This document shows, piece after piece, positions 53,406 to 62,164 of a DNA stretch of 64,000 nucleotides. The notes below the pieces were generated by a model, which saw only the letters and a list, made by a program, of their open reading frames with translations, had not been told where the DNA came from and made no database searches. The stretch lies in contig DENB01000038.1 in assembly GCA_002359495.1 (NCBI GenBank), forward strand, positions 1-64,000, given 5' to 3'. Each line of letters begins with the position of its first letter. Position 1 is the first letter of the stretch. The DNA comes from Enterobacteriaceae bacterium UBA2655 (GTDB taxonomy: Bacteria; Pseudomonadota; Gammaproteobacteria; Enterobacterales; Enterobacteriaceae). The position numbers and the translations under genes are program-made.

Positions 53406-54857
53406 TTACATCAGATAAATGACGGCGGCGAACACATGCAGACCCCGCACGATTGCTGCCGGAATGGTGGCCTCCGCTCGCGTGTCGTCCTGAAGGCTGC
53501 GGGTGACGGTAAGCTGGTCTTTAAGCGCATCGACGTTCTCCACAATCTCCAACTGCTCCAGCGAATACAGCACATCAAGCAGCTCGGAGCGGATACGCGC
53601 CAGACGGGCGTCCGTGAGCTTTTCTCGCGGGAAACGCTGGGTATAGCGGGTGCGGCATGCCAGACGCACATAGTCGAGTGAGCGGATAATGGTGATATCC
53701 ATAAGCGACCGGTCGGTCACGCCAGCAGCATTCTTCACATAAGTGCTGACCGCGCGCACGATACGCACCACGCTGCCGTCCACCTCAAACGGCGTCAGGC
53801 CGTTCATCAGGGCATTTTCCTGCTCGGTACGTCCCGGCCAGTTGTCCTGCGGCGTGATATCCAGCCCCTGTAGCGTCAGGGTGTTCAGCGGGCGTGCAGG
53901 ATCGGATTCACTGGCCATCACCGCGCCGTAAATTGCCGCCAGCTCGCCGTTCGGCAGTGCCGAACCGGCATGCCAGCCGCAGGAAATGCGCGGTGCGTTA
54001 ACCTTGCTGGTCAGCGTGGTGCCGCTGGCAAGCGTCCCGTTCCAGCCGGTAATACCCACAGCGCCGCGCTGCTCAAGCGGCCCGGAAACGTTATCCAGAT
54101 ACGCGGACAGCTTCGCCAGCGAATCATCGCTGGTATACGGCAGCATAATCATCGTGTGCCCGGAGGCGAATACCGCGCTGAATGCCGCATCGAGAGACGG
54201 GTCTCCCTGACCACCGCTCATTGGCGTCAGCGTGGCCGTGAGACCACTGGCGGTGATGGTGCAGGTCAGGCCGCACTCATTACCGGTACTGCCCTTGTTG
54301 CGGGCGGTCAGCACCAGCGCCTTGATTTTTGTGGGATTACCTTCACCGTCGTCAGGGCCATCAATCTCACCCACGGTGGCGCTCAGGGGCAGATCGTCCT
54401 GCAGCGTTATTGCGCTGGCCAGTGAGGCCATCACGTCATCGGCTTTGTCTCCCTGGCTGACAGCAACAGCAACGGTGGTGCCACAGATAGCCAGACGAAC
54501 CTGACCGGAACCGCTGGCGGTGCCGTTAACCACCACCGAGCCGGTTGCCGCCACGCCCGCCTCAGCATCATCCAGCCCGACTACGGTCAGCTGAATGTAC
54601 TGGTTTGCCTTGATCGCCGCGCGGGCCATACGATGCGCCTGTGAGCCACGCCCGAAGTACAGCGCCGCCTCATCGTCGCTGAAGACATTCACCGGGGTGA
54701 GAACTTCAGCAGCGGTTGTCTGCGTCAGACGCTGGGCAATAATCAGCAGCTTCTGGTCGTTGGTGGCCAGCGCACGTGAGGCCAGCGTAGTGTTGAACGC
54801 GAAATAAGCGCCGGGCTTATAAATCGGGTTCGGAATAGTTGTAATATCCATAGTCAT
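53406..54857 (-). CDS. Tail sheath protein (Mu gp39/gpL-like)
   Basis: 483 residues. IPNPIYKPGAYFAFNTTLAS at the start, GHTMIMLPYTSDDSLAKLSA, and the conserved end VARVRSELLDVLYSLEQLEI-type RIRSELLDVLYSLEQLEIVE. Contractile sheath of the tail. It overlaps the small upstream gene by four bases (ATGA). Confidence 0.93.
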   Translation of the reverse strand: MTMDITTIPNPIYKPGAYFAFNTTLASRALATNDQKLLIIAQRLTQTTAAEVLTPVNVFSDDEAALYFGRGSQAHRMARAAIKANQYIQLTVVGLDDAEAGVAATGSVVVNGTASGSGQVRLAICGTTVAVAVSQGDKADDVMASLASAITLQDDLPLSATVGEIDGPDDGEGNPTKIKALVLTARNKGSTGNECGLTCTITASGLTATLTPMSGGQGDPSLDAAFSAVFASGHTMIMLPYTSDDSLAKLSAYLDNVSGPLEQRGAVGITGWNGTLASGTTLTSKVNAPRISCGWHAGSALPNGELAAIYGAVMASESDPARPLNTLTLQGLDITPQDNWPGRTEQENALMNGLTPFEVDGSVVRIVRAVSTYVKNAAGVTDRSLMDITIIRSLDYVRLACRTRYTQRFPREKLTDARLARIRSELLDVLYSLEQLEIVENVDALKDQLTVTRSLQDDTRAEATIPAAIVRGLHVFAAVIYLM

Positions 54858-55111
54858 TTATCCGCCTTAGCTGCCGAAGCAGCAGGTTTATCTGCGGTTT
54901 TATCTGCGGTTTTATCGGACGGTTTTGCGTTAGCAGCCTCGGTTTCAGCGGGTTTAGCTGGCTCGGCATACGGCAACAGATCGCCATCCCTTAGACGGCG
55001 CAGCCAGTAGGCCGTCTCCGGTACGTCCACAGCCTCTTTGTCCGTGATGTAACGGTCAGGTCGGCCTTCCACCGGCACCTGAATACCCTGGCGGGCAATT
55101 ACCTTAATCAT
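54854..55111 (-). CDS. Small phage protein gp38-like (DUF2635)
   Basis: 85 residues from ATG 55111. MIKVIARQGIQVPVEGRPDR, then YITDKEAVDVPETAYWLRRL is the DUF2635 pattern found between gp37 and the sheath in Mu-like phages. The tail is an A/K/D/P low-complexity run with the repeat DKTADKTADKPAA. Function unknown. It overlaps both neighbours. Confidence 0.88.
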   Translation of the reverse strand: MIKVIARQGIQVPVEGRPDRYITDKEAVDVPETAYWLRRLRDGDLLPYAEPAKPAETEAANAKPSDKTADKTADKPAASAAKADK

Positions 55112-55754
55112 CGTTGTCAGTCCTGTTATGCATGATATCTTCGGCGACCGGGTCAGCCACGCCGGGCTGGAAATAGGCCATGCGGGTGCTCTCATGCCAC
55201 GGCAGCGGTTTTTCGATGCGCCCCTTCCAGCGAACAAAGTCAGCGTCGTCATCGGTCGGCAGCTCCGGTGCAGGCCAGTGGCCGTTATCCAGTGCATCCT
55301 CCATCCACTGCGTGCTGAATACGCACTCGTAGAGCGCCACGCCTTTATCGTTAAACGCCTGCCCGGCTACGGGGCGCACGCCTTCAGGCTTCAGATAATC
55401 AATCTCCAGCCCCAAATCCTGCCCGGTGAGCAGGCGGCGCACGCTGCGAATGAGGCGATAGCATCCCGGCTCTTCAGCCCCCGGTCCGCCGTGGCGGAGC
55501 GCCTCATTGCTACGCAGGTTGTAATCCACGACAAAGACGCTGAAGCGACCGGTGACGAGGAAGCGGCGGCGGGAGTTGTCATGTGCCCGGCTGTTAGTGA
55601 TGCCTGAAAACACCACGCACACGCCGGGGAGCTGCCGCAGTGCCACGCCGATGTCGGTGGCCAGCACGTTCCATGTCACTACAGGGTTGTTGACCATCCG
55701 GCCCAGCCCCTGCTGTAGGCGTTCACACAGCACTTTTTCGATGGTGGTAATCAT
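55104..55754 (-). CDS. Tail completion/terminator protein gp37-like (DUF1834)
   Basis: 216 residues of the Mu gp37 family, placed between the head-tail connector gene and the sheath region, where tail-terminator proteins are found. TTIEKVLCERLQQGLGRMVN at the start and EIDYLKPEGVRPVAGQAFND are clear. It shares its first base with the previous gene's stop codon. Confidence 0.85.
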   Translation of the reverse strand: MITTIEKVLCERLQQGLGRMVNNPVVTWNVLATDIGVALRQLPGVCVVFSGITNSRAHDNSRRRFLVTGRFSVFVVDYNLRSNEALRHGGPGAEEPGCYRLIRSVRRLLTGQDLGLEIDYLKPEGVRPVAGQAFNDKGVALYECVFSTQWMEDALDNGHWPAPELPTDDDADFVRWKGRIEKPLPWHESTRMAYFQPGVADPVAEDIMHNRTDNDD

Positions 55755-56194
55755 CAGTACGCCCCTCCACCCGTGCGGTTACGGCTCCACAGATCGTCGC
55801 CACCGGAATAAAACTCGACGGTCGGTGTCGAGGCGTCGACGGTGCCGCCGTTCTCCGGGTTTGAGCCGATACCGGCTTTGCCGCTGGCAACCAGCTTCAG
55901 CCAGCTGATAGCATCCTCGTAGCGCAGGCGGATCACTTCGTTGCAGGTATGCTCGTTACCGGTCAGCAGATAACGGGCAATATCGCAGCAGTAATCACGC
56001 AGCGCATCGGGCACCTGCCGCAGCGGAAGGCGATAACGGGCACCGATATACGCATCAATCCTGCCGCTCGCCGACCGGAGGTGGCGGGCGAGACGCTCAT
56101 CATCCGCCTCATCACTGTTCCATGGCGCTGAAACGCTGACCGCATCACGCTCTGTGAAATAGGTTTTGTAGTCCTCCGGGGTGGCGTAGCTCAT
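55754..56194 (-). CDS. Head-tail connector protein gp36-like (DUF1320)
   Basis: 146 residues. SYATPEDYKTYFTERDAVSV, then DDERLARHLRSASGRIDAYI, GARYRLPL and LRDYCCDIARYLLTG are the DUF1320 signature. It connects the capsid portal to the tail. Confidence 0.9.
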   Translation of the reverse strand: MSYATPEDYKTYFTERDAVSVSAPWNSDEADDERLARHLRSASGRIDAYIGARYRLPLRQVPDALRDYCCDIARYLLTGNEHTCNEVIRLRYEDAISWLKLVASGKAGIGSNPENGGTVDASTPTVEFYSGGDDLWSRNRTGGGAY

Positions 56195-56196
56195 GG

Positions 56197-57108
56197 TCAG
56201 TTACCTTTGCCGTTAGAGCCGTAAGCCATCTGCCAGTAACCGAACGCAGCGGCACCGCGAGACTCAACACCGTATTTATACTCAGCCCGCATAAAGACGT
56301 CGTCCGAGTCCATATTGGTATGGGAGACAAAGTCCGGGGATTCACGCTCCTGGAAGATAAGCGGCTTTAGCACCTTGGTGGTGTCAAGGAGATACCACTC
56401 GGTATCGGTTTTCAGATCCTGAATCACCAGCACTTCCGCAGAGCCTTTGTAGAGGTTTGGCTTACCATCTTCCAGGCGTTCAGCAGTCATCAGCGTCCTG
56501 GCGACATCTTCCAGCGCCGGAGGGACAACCAGGACATCCGGGGTGATGTTCAGCGGACGGTCGTGGCGGTCTTTCAGCTTTTTCATACTGGTGCGGGCCG
56601 CACCAAAGGACGCTTTCGCTTCAGCCTGAGACGCAACGGACAGCGGTGCCTTGCCCATGTTGCTGTAGGTTTTGTCACCAATAACGTGTTTATCACTGAA
56701 GAACGGCTGACCATCGTAAGCCTTCTCGGTGAAACCTTTGGTCAGTAGCTCAAAGACAATTTCATGCGGCCACATCGCCGCGCTCTCGCCAGCACCCGCA
56801 GCCTGAATGCCGTAGATACCCAACTGGTCATCCTTGATGTGGTTGCGCTTGACGACAACCGTGGCCTCAAAATCCTTGTTCGGTACGGTAAAGTCCTGTT
56901 TCAGCAGCTTGGTCAGTTGCTTCTCACCAATCCACTCGCGCATCTTGGGGAACATCTCCAGCCACGCGTAGTAGTTCGCCGCCCCCGTGGAAGGGATGCG
57001 GGTTGCCACGCGCTGCCACTGGGGCTTACCCAGCGTCAGGCCGCCCTGAAACGACTTTTTGAGGTTCAGAAATAGCACGCTGAGATTGGCTTTGTTGATT
57101 GCAGCCAT
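56197..57108 (-). CDS. Major head protein gpT-like
   Basis: 303 residues. The Mu_gpT family start AINKANLSVLFLNLKKSFQG and the middle GIQAAGAGESAAMWPHEIVF, LTKGFTEKAYDGQPFFSDKH, LNITPDVLVVPPALEDVART are all conserved. It is the main capsid subunit, preceded by the decoration and scaffold genes. Confidence 0.94.
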   Translation of the reverse strand: MAAINKANLSVLFLNLKKSFQGGLTLGKPQWQRVATRIPSTGAANYYAWLEMFPKMREWIGEKQLTKLLKQDFTVPNKDFEATVVVKRNHIKDDQLGIYGIQAAGAGESAAMWPHEIVFELLTKGFTEKAYDGQPFFSDKHVIGDKTYSNMGKAPLSVASQAEAKASFGAARTSMKKLKDRHDRPLNITPDVLVVPPALEDVARTLMTAERLEDGKPNLYKGSAEVLVIQDLKTDTEWYLLDTTKVLKPLIFQERESPDFVSHTNMDSDDVFMRAEYKYGVESRGAAAFGYWQMAYGSNGKGN

Positions 57109-57125
57109 AATATTTTCCTTATAAA

Positions 57126-57557
57126 TCAGTAAATCCAGACGCCGTCACTTTCGATCAGGATGATTTTCCCTGCGCTGCTGCGGGTCGCTTCACCTGCAGG
57201 CGTCTCGCCTTCAGCAGGCGTACCGCCATTTTCAGCAGACAGCGTCTGGTTATCGACGATGTAAGCGCGGCTGAGCAGACTAGCCTGAGTGATGGTGCCA
57301 TCGCTGGCCCACTTGAACGCTTTGTTGGCGCGAACGTTGATAAGCTGCGCCCCGTCTTCACCGGCGCTGTTATCCACGGACTCGTCGGCACAGCCCGCAT
57401 ATTTCAGGGTGGCATCCTCCTTGCCATTGACGGCAAAGCCGGCCGCGTTTACACAGACGATGGCTCCCATCGGGATAACTTCGCCTTTGGCAACGGGCAC
57501 CGGCACCAGAATGCAGTCGCGCCATGCCGTGTCGCGGGGTTCAGTGATAGCGGTCAT
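57126..57557 (-). CDS. Capsid decoration-like protein (Mu gp33 position)
   Basis: 143 residues, mostly beta-strand pattern (VAKGEVIPMGAIVCVNAAGF, GAQLINVRANKAFKWA) followed by an Ala/Gly/Glu-rich linker and GKIILIESDGVWIY. It resembles capsid cement/DUF2190-type proteins. It overlaps the protease gene by four bases. The exact family is not certain. Confidence 0.75.
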   Translation of the reverse strand: MTAITEPRDTAWRDCILVPVPVAKGEVIPMGAIVCVNAAGFAVNGKEDATLKYAGCADESVDNSAGEDGAQLINVRANKAFKWASDGTITQASLLSRAYIVDNQTLSAENGGTPAEGETPAGEATRSSAGKIILIESDGVWIY

Positions 57558-58153
57558 TTTTTCTCTCCGGTCAGGTCTTCAGCGGTATTACCGAACTGGC
57601 TGCAGATAGCCAGCTGCTCGGCGGTCAGTTCGACGCTATTGTCCCGGCCACCCTCAAAAGTCATACCGTCAGACTGCAGCTGTGACAGAGCTTTGATGGG
57701 CTTACGGGTGCTGATCATCTTTTCCATCAGCGCATAGTTGCTCTTGCCCAGTTCGCGCAGGTTGTCTTCATCCGCACCTTTCATCACGCGCCCGTCACTC
57801 AGGGCGGCGGTCAGCAGGGTCTCGACCTTGTCGCCCTGAATCTGAGAGGACAAAGAGGCCAGTTCATTACGGAGATCGTCCACCACGGCCACAGGCACAA
57901 ATTTGGTGGGGTCAGGCGCACCGGTCTGTGCGGCAGACAGGGCGGCAATTTTCGTCTGACCTTCCTGAATGGCCTGGTCTTTTGAGGTCAACTGTGCCTT
58001 ATGAGCATCAATCAGCGCACCGATGCTGGAGCAGTTGGCCTCCCTGAGCTGATTGTTCTGCAGGTCTTCCAGTGCGGTCTGAATAGCCGCCTCATCAGCC
58101 TCCTGCTTCAGCCCCATGATGGCGCAGAGGGCGAGACGCAAATTTTCGTTCAT
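57554..58153 (-). CDS. Nested head scaffold protein (Mu gpZ-like), in frame inside the protease gene
   Basis: 199 residues beginning MNENLRLALCAIMGLKQEAD at ATG 58153, with a good GGAG site eight bases upstream. In Mu the scaffold Z is translated from an internal start in gene I in the same frame, which is the same design. The product is mainly helical (AALSAAQTG ... DLRNELASLSSQIQ). Confidence 0.72.
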   Translation of the reverse strand: MNENLRLALCAIMGLKQEADEAAIQTALEDLQNNQLREANCSSIGALIDAHKAQLTSKDQAIQEGQTKIAALSAAQTGAPDPTKFVPVAVVDDLRNELASLSSQIQGDKVETLLTAALSDGRVMKGADEDNLRELGKSNYALMEKMISTRKPIKALSQLQSDGMTFEGGRDNSVELTAEQLAICSQFGNTAEDLTGEKK

Positions 58154-58633
58154 CGGTTTTTCTCCGTTATCAAAAAACATTAAGGACGCCGCCACCTGAC
58201 GCATCCCGTCCAGCACCGGCATATTAGTGAGCGCGGCGTTGACCAACTCCCGCACGTTTCCCTGCTCGTCATAGCGGAAGGTCGGCGATACATAGCGGTA
58301 TTCATCAGCCTGAATCAGCGAGGCGGCACGTTCAGTCCACTTGACGTCAGCAAACAGGCCTTCACCCTCCACCCAGGTCAGAGACTTGAACCAGCCTGAC
58401 GCAGGCACCGGGCCACTGGCCTGTGGGGCATTCAGGGACTGGTGCTCATAGTCAAACTGGTAGTCATTCACCCGGCTGTTGGCGGCATCAATCAGACGCT
58501 GTGCCAGTGAGGCGTCCAGGAACCAACGCTGACCACCTGACGGCGCACCAAACCAGCCAGCCGGAAACAGCTGAATGCGAGCGGTGTTGTCCTTGTTGAT
58601 GCCTGAAAGTGAGGCGGTGGCGAGCTTCCACAT
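57554..58633 (-). CDS. Prohead protease I (Mu gp32-like)
   Basis: 359 residues from ATG 58633; a TTG at 58660 is an alternative. The N-terminal half is the serine protease (GINKDNTARIQLFPAGWFGA, DYEHQSLNAPQASGPVPASG, EYRYVSPTFRYDEQGNV). The C-terminal half is helical scaffold that can also be made separately from an internal start at 58153. It processes the capsid and its scaffold during head maturation. Confidence 0.9.
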   Translation of the reverse strand: MWKLATASLSGINKDNTARIQLFPAGWFGAPSGGQRWFLDASLAQRLIDAANSRVNDYQFDYEHQSLNAPQASGPVPASGWFKSLTWVEGEGLFADVKWTERAASLIQADEYRYVSPTFRYDEQGNVRELVNAALTNMPVLDGMRQVAASLMFFDNGEKPMNENLRLALCAIMGLKQEADEAAIQTALEDLQNNQLREANCSSIGALIDAHKAQLTSKDQAIQEGQTKIAALSAAQTGAPDPTKFVPVAVVDDLRNELASLSSQIQGDKVETLLTAALSDGRVMKGADEDNLRELGKSNYALMEKMISTRKPIKALSQLQSDGMTFEGGRDNSVELTAEQLAICSQFGNTAEDLTGEKK

Positions 58634-58882
58634 CGGTGTATTGCGTCCTGAAACTGTCAAAGTGAGGACAGGATAGGCTGCAGGCTAAATGCCCGACAGT
58701 TACAGGGGTGAAGCGGTAAGAACAGGGGGAGGAATCAGGGGATTAAGACAGTAACACCGTGGCTGCATGGCGCAACCCCGTTTAAAACCCGTTTAAATCG
58801 CGCAAAATGGCGATAAAACAATGCAGAGGTATACGTTACCCCCGAAAGCGGAAAAACGCCACAACGGCCTTTTGTGGGCTTA
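58634..58882 (-). other. Gap between gpG and protease genes: terminator and probable late promoter region
   Basis: 249 bases without a gene, the only real gap in this packed module. It holds a terminator-like hairpin at its upstream end (58852-58877), then an A/T-rich part with the direct repeat CCCGTTTAAA/CCGTTTAAAT. Mu has its C-activated late promoter P-I at this exact place, upstream of gene I. Confidence 0.5.
58852..58877 (-). terminator. Terminator after the gpG gene
   Basis: Reading with the phage genes, CCACAA-AAGGCCG-TTGTGG is followed by CGTTTTTCC, six bases past the gpG stop codon. Confidence 0.65.
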
Positions 58883-59359
58883 TCAGCCCTCCCCGCCAAG
58901 ATGGTCAATGACCGCCTGGCGGATGGCGTCGTTATCATCATCCGTCAGGCTGAGGAAAGGACGGGCCGGAATATCTGAACCAGGGTGGTTAACCTGACTC
59001 GCAAAGCGTCCGTTAAAGTACAGCGCTTTTTTGTTTCGGGGCCGGATGATGTGAGGGCGGGTTTTCCCGCCCATCTGGTGGATTCGGGCATAGACCACAT
59101 TGGTGCCCACCACCGCCTGATCGTTATCGGCGAACGGCTCAATTGAGCCGTGCAGGCGTCCGGTCCTCATCAGCGGCTTGCCGTCTCGATATTTAAGCGG
59201 CTTCCACGCCGGACGCCCGCCCTGAACAAAGTTCTCATCCACCGCATCGAGCATGATACCCGCGACCTTATTCATCAGCGGCTCACGGTGCTGGCAACGT
59301 GCGGCCAGCTTGTTGAGCCAGTCGCGGAACTCGTCAGAAATATCGATATCGAGCTTCAT
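58883..59359 (-). CDS. Phage virion morphogenesis protein gpG (Mu gp31-like)
   Basis: 158 residues. FVQGGRPAWKPLKYRDGKPL, MRTGRLHGSIEPF, YARIHQMGGKTRPHIIRPRN and IPARPFLSLTDDDND form the family pattern. In Mu-like phages it acts in tail or head completion. It overlaps the gp30 gene by four bases. Confidence 0.92.
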   Translation of the reverse strand: MKLDIDISDEFRDWLNKLAARCQHREPLMNKVAGIMLDAVDENFVQGGRPAWKPLKYRDGKPLMRTGRLHGSIEPFADNDQAVVGTNVVYARIHQMGGKTRPHIIRPRNKKALYFNGRFASQVNHPGSDIPARPFLSLTDDDNDAIRQAVIDHLGGEG

Positions 59360-60612
59360 GCATTCCCCTCCGGCAGCGTACCATCAATCAGGCGGGCGCG
59401 TGCGACAGCTTCAGGTGACCACGGCACTGACGATACCGATTCAAAGCCATCAGCGCTGCGGGCAAGCGTGACCACGCTGTAACCGGTTAAATCCTCCACC
59501 ACCATCAGCAGAAACTCGCCGCGCTGCAGCACGGCCAACGGGTAACGAAATGCCGATGCCAGACGTCCAAGCCACGACGCACCAGCTTCCCGCAGGCTGA
59601 CAGCCGTCTGTGCCGGTAAGGTGATCACCGGCGATGGTAACGTCGCGCTGTCGCTGATTGCCGCCAGCACCAGCGGCGATAATGCACCAGCGCGGCGAAA
59701 ATCCCTGCCGGGTCGCGGAGGCAGCGAGCGCACCCAGCTATCAAGATCGCGATTCATTGCCGTGGCCAGCCGGTTATTGCGCAGCGTTTCATACACTGCC
59801 TGTGCAGCAAGGCGTGGAGGGGCATCAACGCTTTTCTCCAGGAGGGACTGACCAAGCCCGGCCAGATACCCACGCCCCGGATTGAGGTTAAAACCTGCAT
59901 CCGGCACCATCATCCGCCCGGTCTTCGGATCACGAAACGCTGTCACCGGGCGCATCTCCCCGTCAGTGCCGTAAGGTTGCTGGATTGTGGTCATGTACGC
60001 TTCCGAGGATTCAACACCAATCGGATGCGCATCAACCTGAGCCTGCGTGAGCGCCCTGACAAAGCACCGGCAGTTATAGCCATTCGGCGGAAACAGCACA
60101 TTCCAGATAGGATCGTCCCAGCGGAATATACGCCCGTGCAGGGCTGCATGCGCAGGCCGGGTGCGACCGTCCATGATGGCGTTGTACTGCCAGTAAGGGC
60201 GCTCTTTCGCATTCGCTACCATCCACTGATAGCGGCCCGCTGCATGCGCCGACTGGATATTGGTGCGAAAAATGGTATCCAGCCGATACGGCATCAGCTT
60301 TTTGCCCTGCAGCACGCCATCGTCATCGGCAACCAGCCCGCGTCCCAGCCAGCCCTTACGCTGCAACAGCGGCTCCAGTTCATCCTGGAACTGGCGGAAA
60401 CTCATCCCCTCCGTGAGCGAGCGCGTCAGGCTGTTCTGGATATCTCTGAGGACGTCCAGCTTAGTGATACCGGCCACCGCAAACTCCACCGCGTGAGTCT
60501 CGTCCTGCATATCCTTCCAGCTCATGGTGGGCGTTAACCCTTTTGACTGGAAGTACGCTATCGCCCGCGCCGGTGGCAGGGTCATGGCAAAACCTGCATT
60601 AATCTCAGGCAT
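59356..60612 (-). CDS. Head morphogenesis protein gpF (Mu gp30-like, SPP1 gp7 type)
   Basis: 418 residues from ATG 60612, overlapping the portal gene by eight bases. It contains FRTNIQSAHAAGRYQWMVAN, then the PF04233 block YWQYNAIMDGRTRPAHAALH and NGYNCRCFVRAL with its paired cysteines. It is a minor head protein ejected or used in head assembly. Confidence 0.92.
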   Translation of the reverse strand: MPEINAGFAMTLPPARAIAYFQSKGLTPTMSWKDMQDETHAVEFAVAGITKLDVLRDIQNSLTRSLTEGMSFRQFQDELEPLLQRKGWLGRGLVADDDGVLQGKKLMPYRLDTIFRTNIQSAHAAGRYQWMVANAKERPYWQYNAIMDGRTRPAHAALHGRIFRWDDPIWNVLFPPNGYNCRCFVRALTQAQVDAHPIGVESSEAYMTTIQQPYGTDGEMRPVTAFRDPKTGRMMVPDAGFNLNPGRGYLAGLGQSLLEKSVDAPPRLAAQAVYETLRNNRLATAMNRDLDSWVRSLPPRPGRDFRRAGALSPLVLAAISDSATLPSPVITLPAQTAVSLREAGASWLGRLASAFRYPLAVLQRGEFLLMVVEDLTGYSVVTLARSADGFESVSSVPWSPEAVARARLIDGTLPEGNA

Positions 60613-62164
60613 TCTGCTGCCCCATGAAGTCTGCGACAAAGACCGCCTGACCTACCAGCTCGCGCAGGGCCATATCGTCCAGCGCTGGATAGCTGGCTGC
60701 AAGAAGCTCGTAAACCTCATCCGGGCTTCGTGCGGCTTTTACCTTCGTAATTAGCGGTTTCAACATTGCTTCAGCAGCGGCAGTGGCCTGAATGGCCAGA
60801 AGCTGCGGAGCGGCATCCAGCTGCAGCTGTACGTTGTCAGTTCCACTCTGCGGCAAAGAGAGGGCAGCAAGGCGGGCCTGCATTACCTGAGACAGTGCGG
60901 CGTCACCGGCCTGCTGGCGGGCCAGCGGTTTCAGGATGGTCTGTCCCACCTGAGGCAGCGGGATACCGCTTTTCTCCGAGACCCAGTCAGCGGTAATGTC
61001 AAAGCCCGCCTGCTGAGCAGTGTTCACTACCGTCATCAGACGCTCAAGGTCAACGGACTCGCGGGCATCAAATTCCAGATACGGTGCCCGCTCCGGGTTA
61101 AAACGCCCGTTTATCGCCAACACTGGCCACAGCAGCTGCTGGGTCAGCGTCTCCGCCGACATCCATGCATCACCGACGAGGAGATCGTGACGGATTTCGT
61201 TATGCACATTTCCGAGCGCATTGGTCGACGATTTGCCGTCAGCCTGGCTGGTCAGCGTCCCGCCGAGAATGACCTTTGACTGTACCTTCTCGCACCAGCT
61301 CACCATATCCAGGAAAGGCGCACTCTGGCCTGCAGACGGAGAGACCAGCGAAATTTCAGCATTAGACGGAATGATGCCGCCGCCTTCGCGGGCCAGCATG
61401 CGGATACCGCGAAGCAGATTCAGTCGCTCCCTGTCGGTCATGGAGGCATCATACTTACCAATACGGAATGGCAGGCCGTAGAGGTTCAGGAACTGCGCCC
61501 AGTCGCGGGCAGACAGATTCTTGAACAGGTACGTCCAGACCAGCACGCGGAACAGGCCACTCTGCGCCACCGGGCCGGATTTGGACTTGTGCTTATGCAC
61601 GATCCAGCCCATATCCCACAGTTCCTCGCCGCCCACGCCGCCACGGTTCAGGCGGATACTGTCAAGGTCGTTCTGCGGCATCGTGAAGGCCCGCGCCGGT
61701 CGCTTGTGGAACGCTGACGGAAGCCAGAGTGACCCTTTACGGCCCCATTCGATCTCGATGCACGAAAAGCCGTGGCCGATGGCATCCAGCATATCCATCA
61801 GCATCTCGCGGAAGCCCGGCAAATGGCGCAGCCACCAGTCGCCCTCCGCCGCGACTTTCTTCTCCGCCTCGGTCGCATCCGGGGGCGGTTTGACGGAAAA
61901 CGGCAGCGTCAGCAGCGCACGCTTACGCTTTGACAGCTCGGCGAACAGGTGGCCGTCGCGCTCTTCCATATCGGTAAACAGGTCGCTCTGCGCCTGGATG
62001 TCGCCCTGTTCGGCAGCGCTGAACAGGGCATACACCCGCTGAATATCCAGCCCGGTGGACGGGTGGCTGACGGTATCGCTGTAGAGGAAATCGTCGCCAG
62101 CGCTCTGCATGGCCTGTGTGCTATCGCGGGAAAAAAAGCGTTTAAACGCGGTTTTAATGTCCAT
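60605..62164 (-). CDS. Portal protein (Mu gp29-like, DUF935)
   Basis: 519 residues. FSAAEQGDIQAQSDLFTDME, ERDGHLFAELSKRKRALLTL, and RDWAQFLNLYGLPFRIGKYD are DUF935 portal signatures. It forms the dodecameric gate at the capsid vertex for DNA packaging. Confidence 0.93.
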   Translation of the reverse strand: MDIKTAFKRFFSRDSTQAMQSAGDDFLYSDTVSHPSTGLDIQRVYALFSAAEQGDIQAQSDLFTDMEERDGHLFAELSKRKRALLTLPFSVKPPPDATEAEKKVAAEGDWWLRHLPGFREMLMDMLDAIGHGFSCIEIEWGRKGSLWLPSAFHKRPARAFTMPQNDLDSIRLNRGGVGGEELWDMGWIVHKHKSKSGPVAQSGLFRVLVWTYLFKNLSARDWAQFLNLYGLPFRIGKYDASMTDRERLNLLRGIRMLAREGGGIIPSNAEISLVSPSAGQSAPFLDMVSWCEKVQSKVILGGTLTSQADGKSSTNALGNVHNEIRHDLLVGDAWMSAETLTQQLLWPVLAINGRFNPERAPYLEFDARESVDLERLMTVVNTAQQAGFDITADWVSEKSGIPLPQVGQTILKPLARQQAGDAALSQVMQARLAALSLPQSGTDNVQLQLDAAPQLLAIQATAAAEAMLKPLITKVKAARSPDEVYELLAASYPALDDMALRELVGQAVFVADFMGQQNA

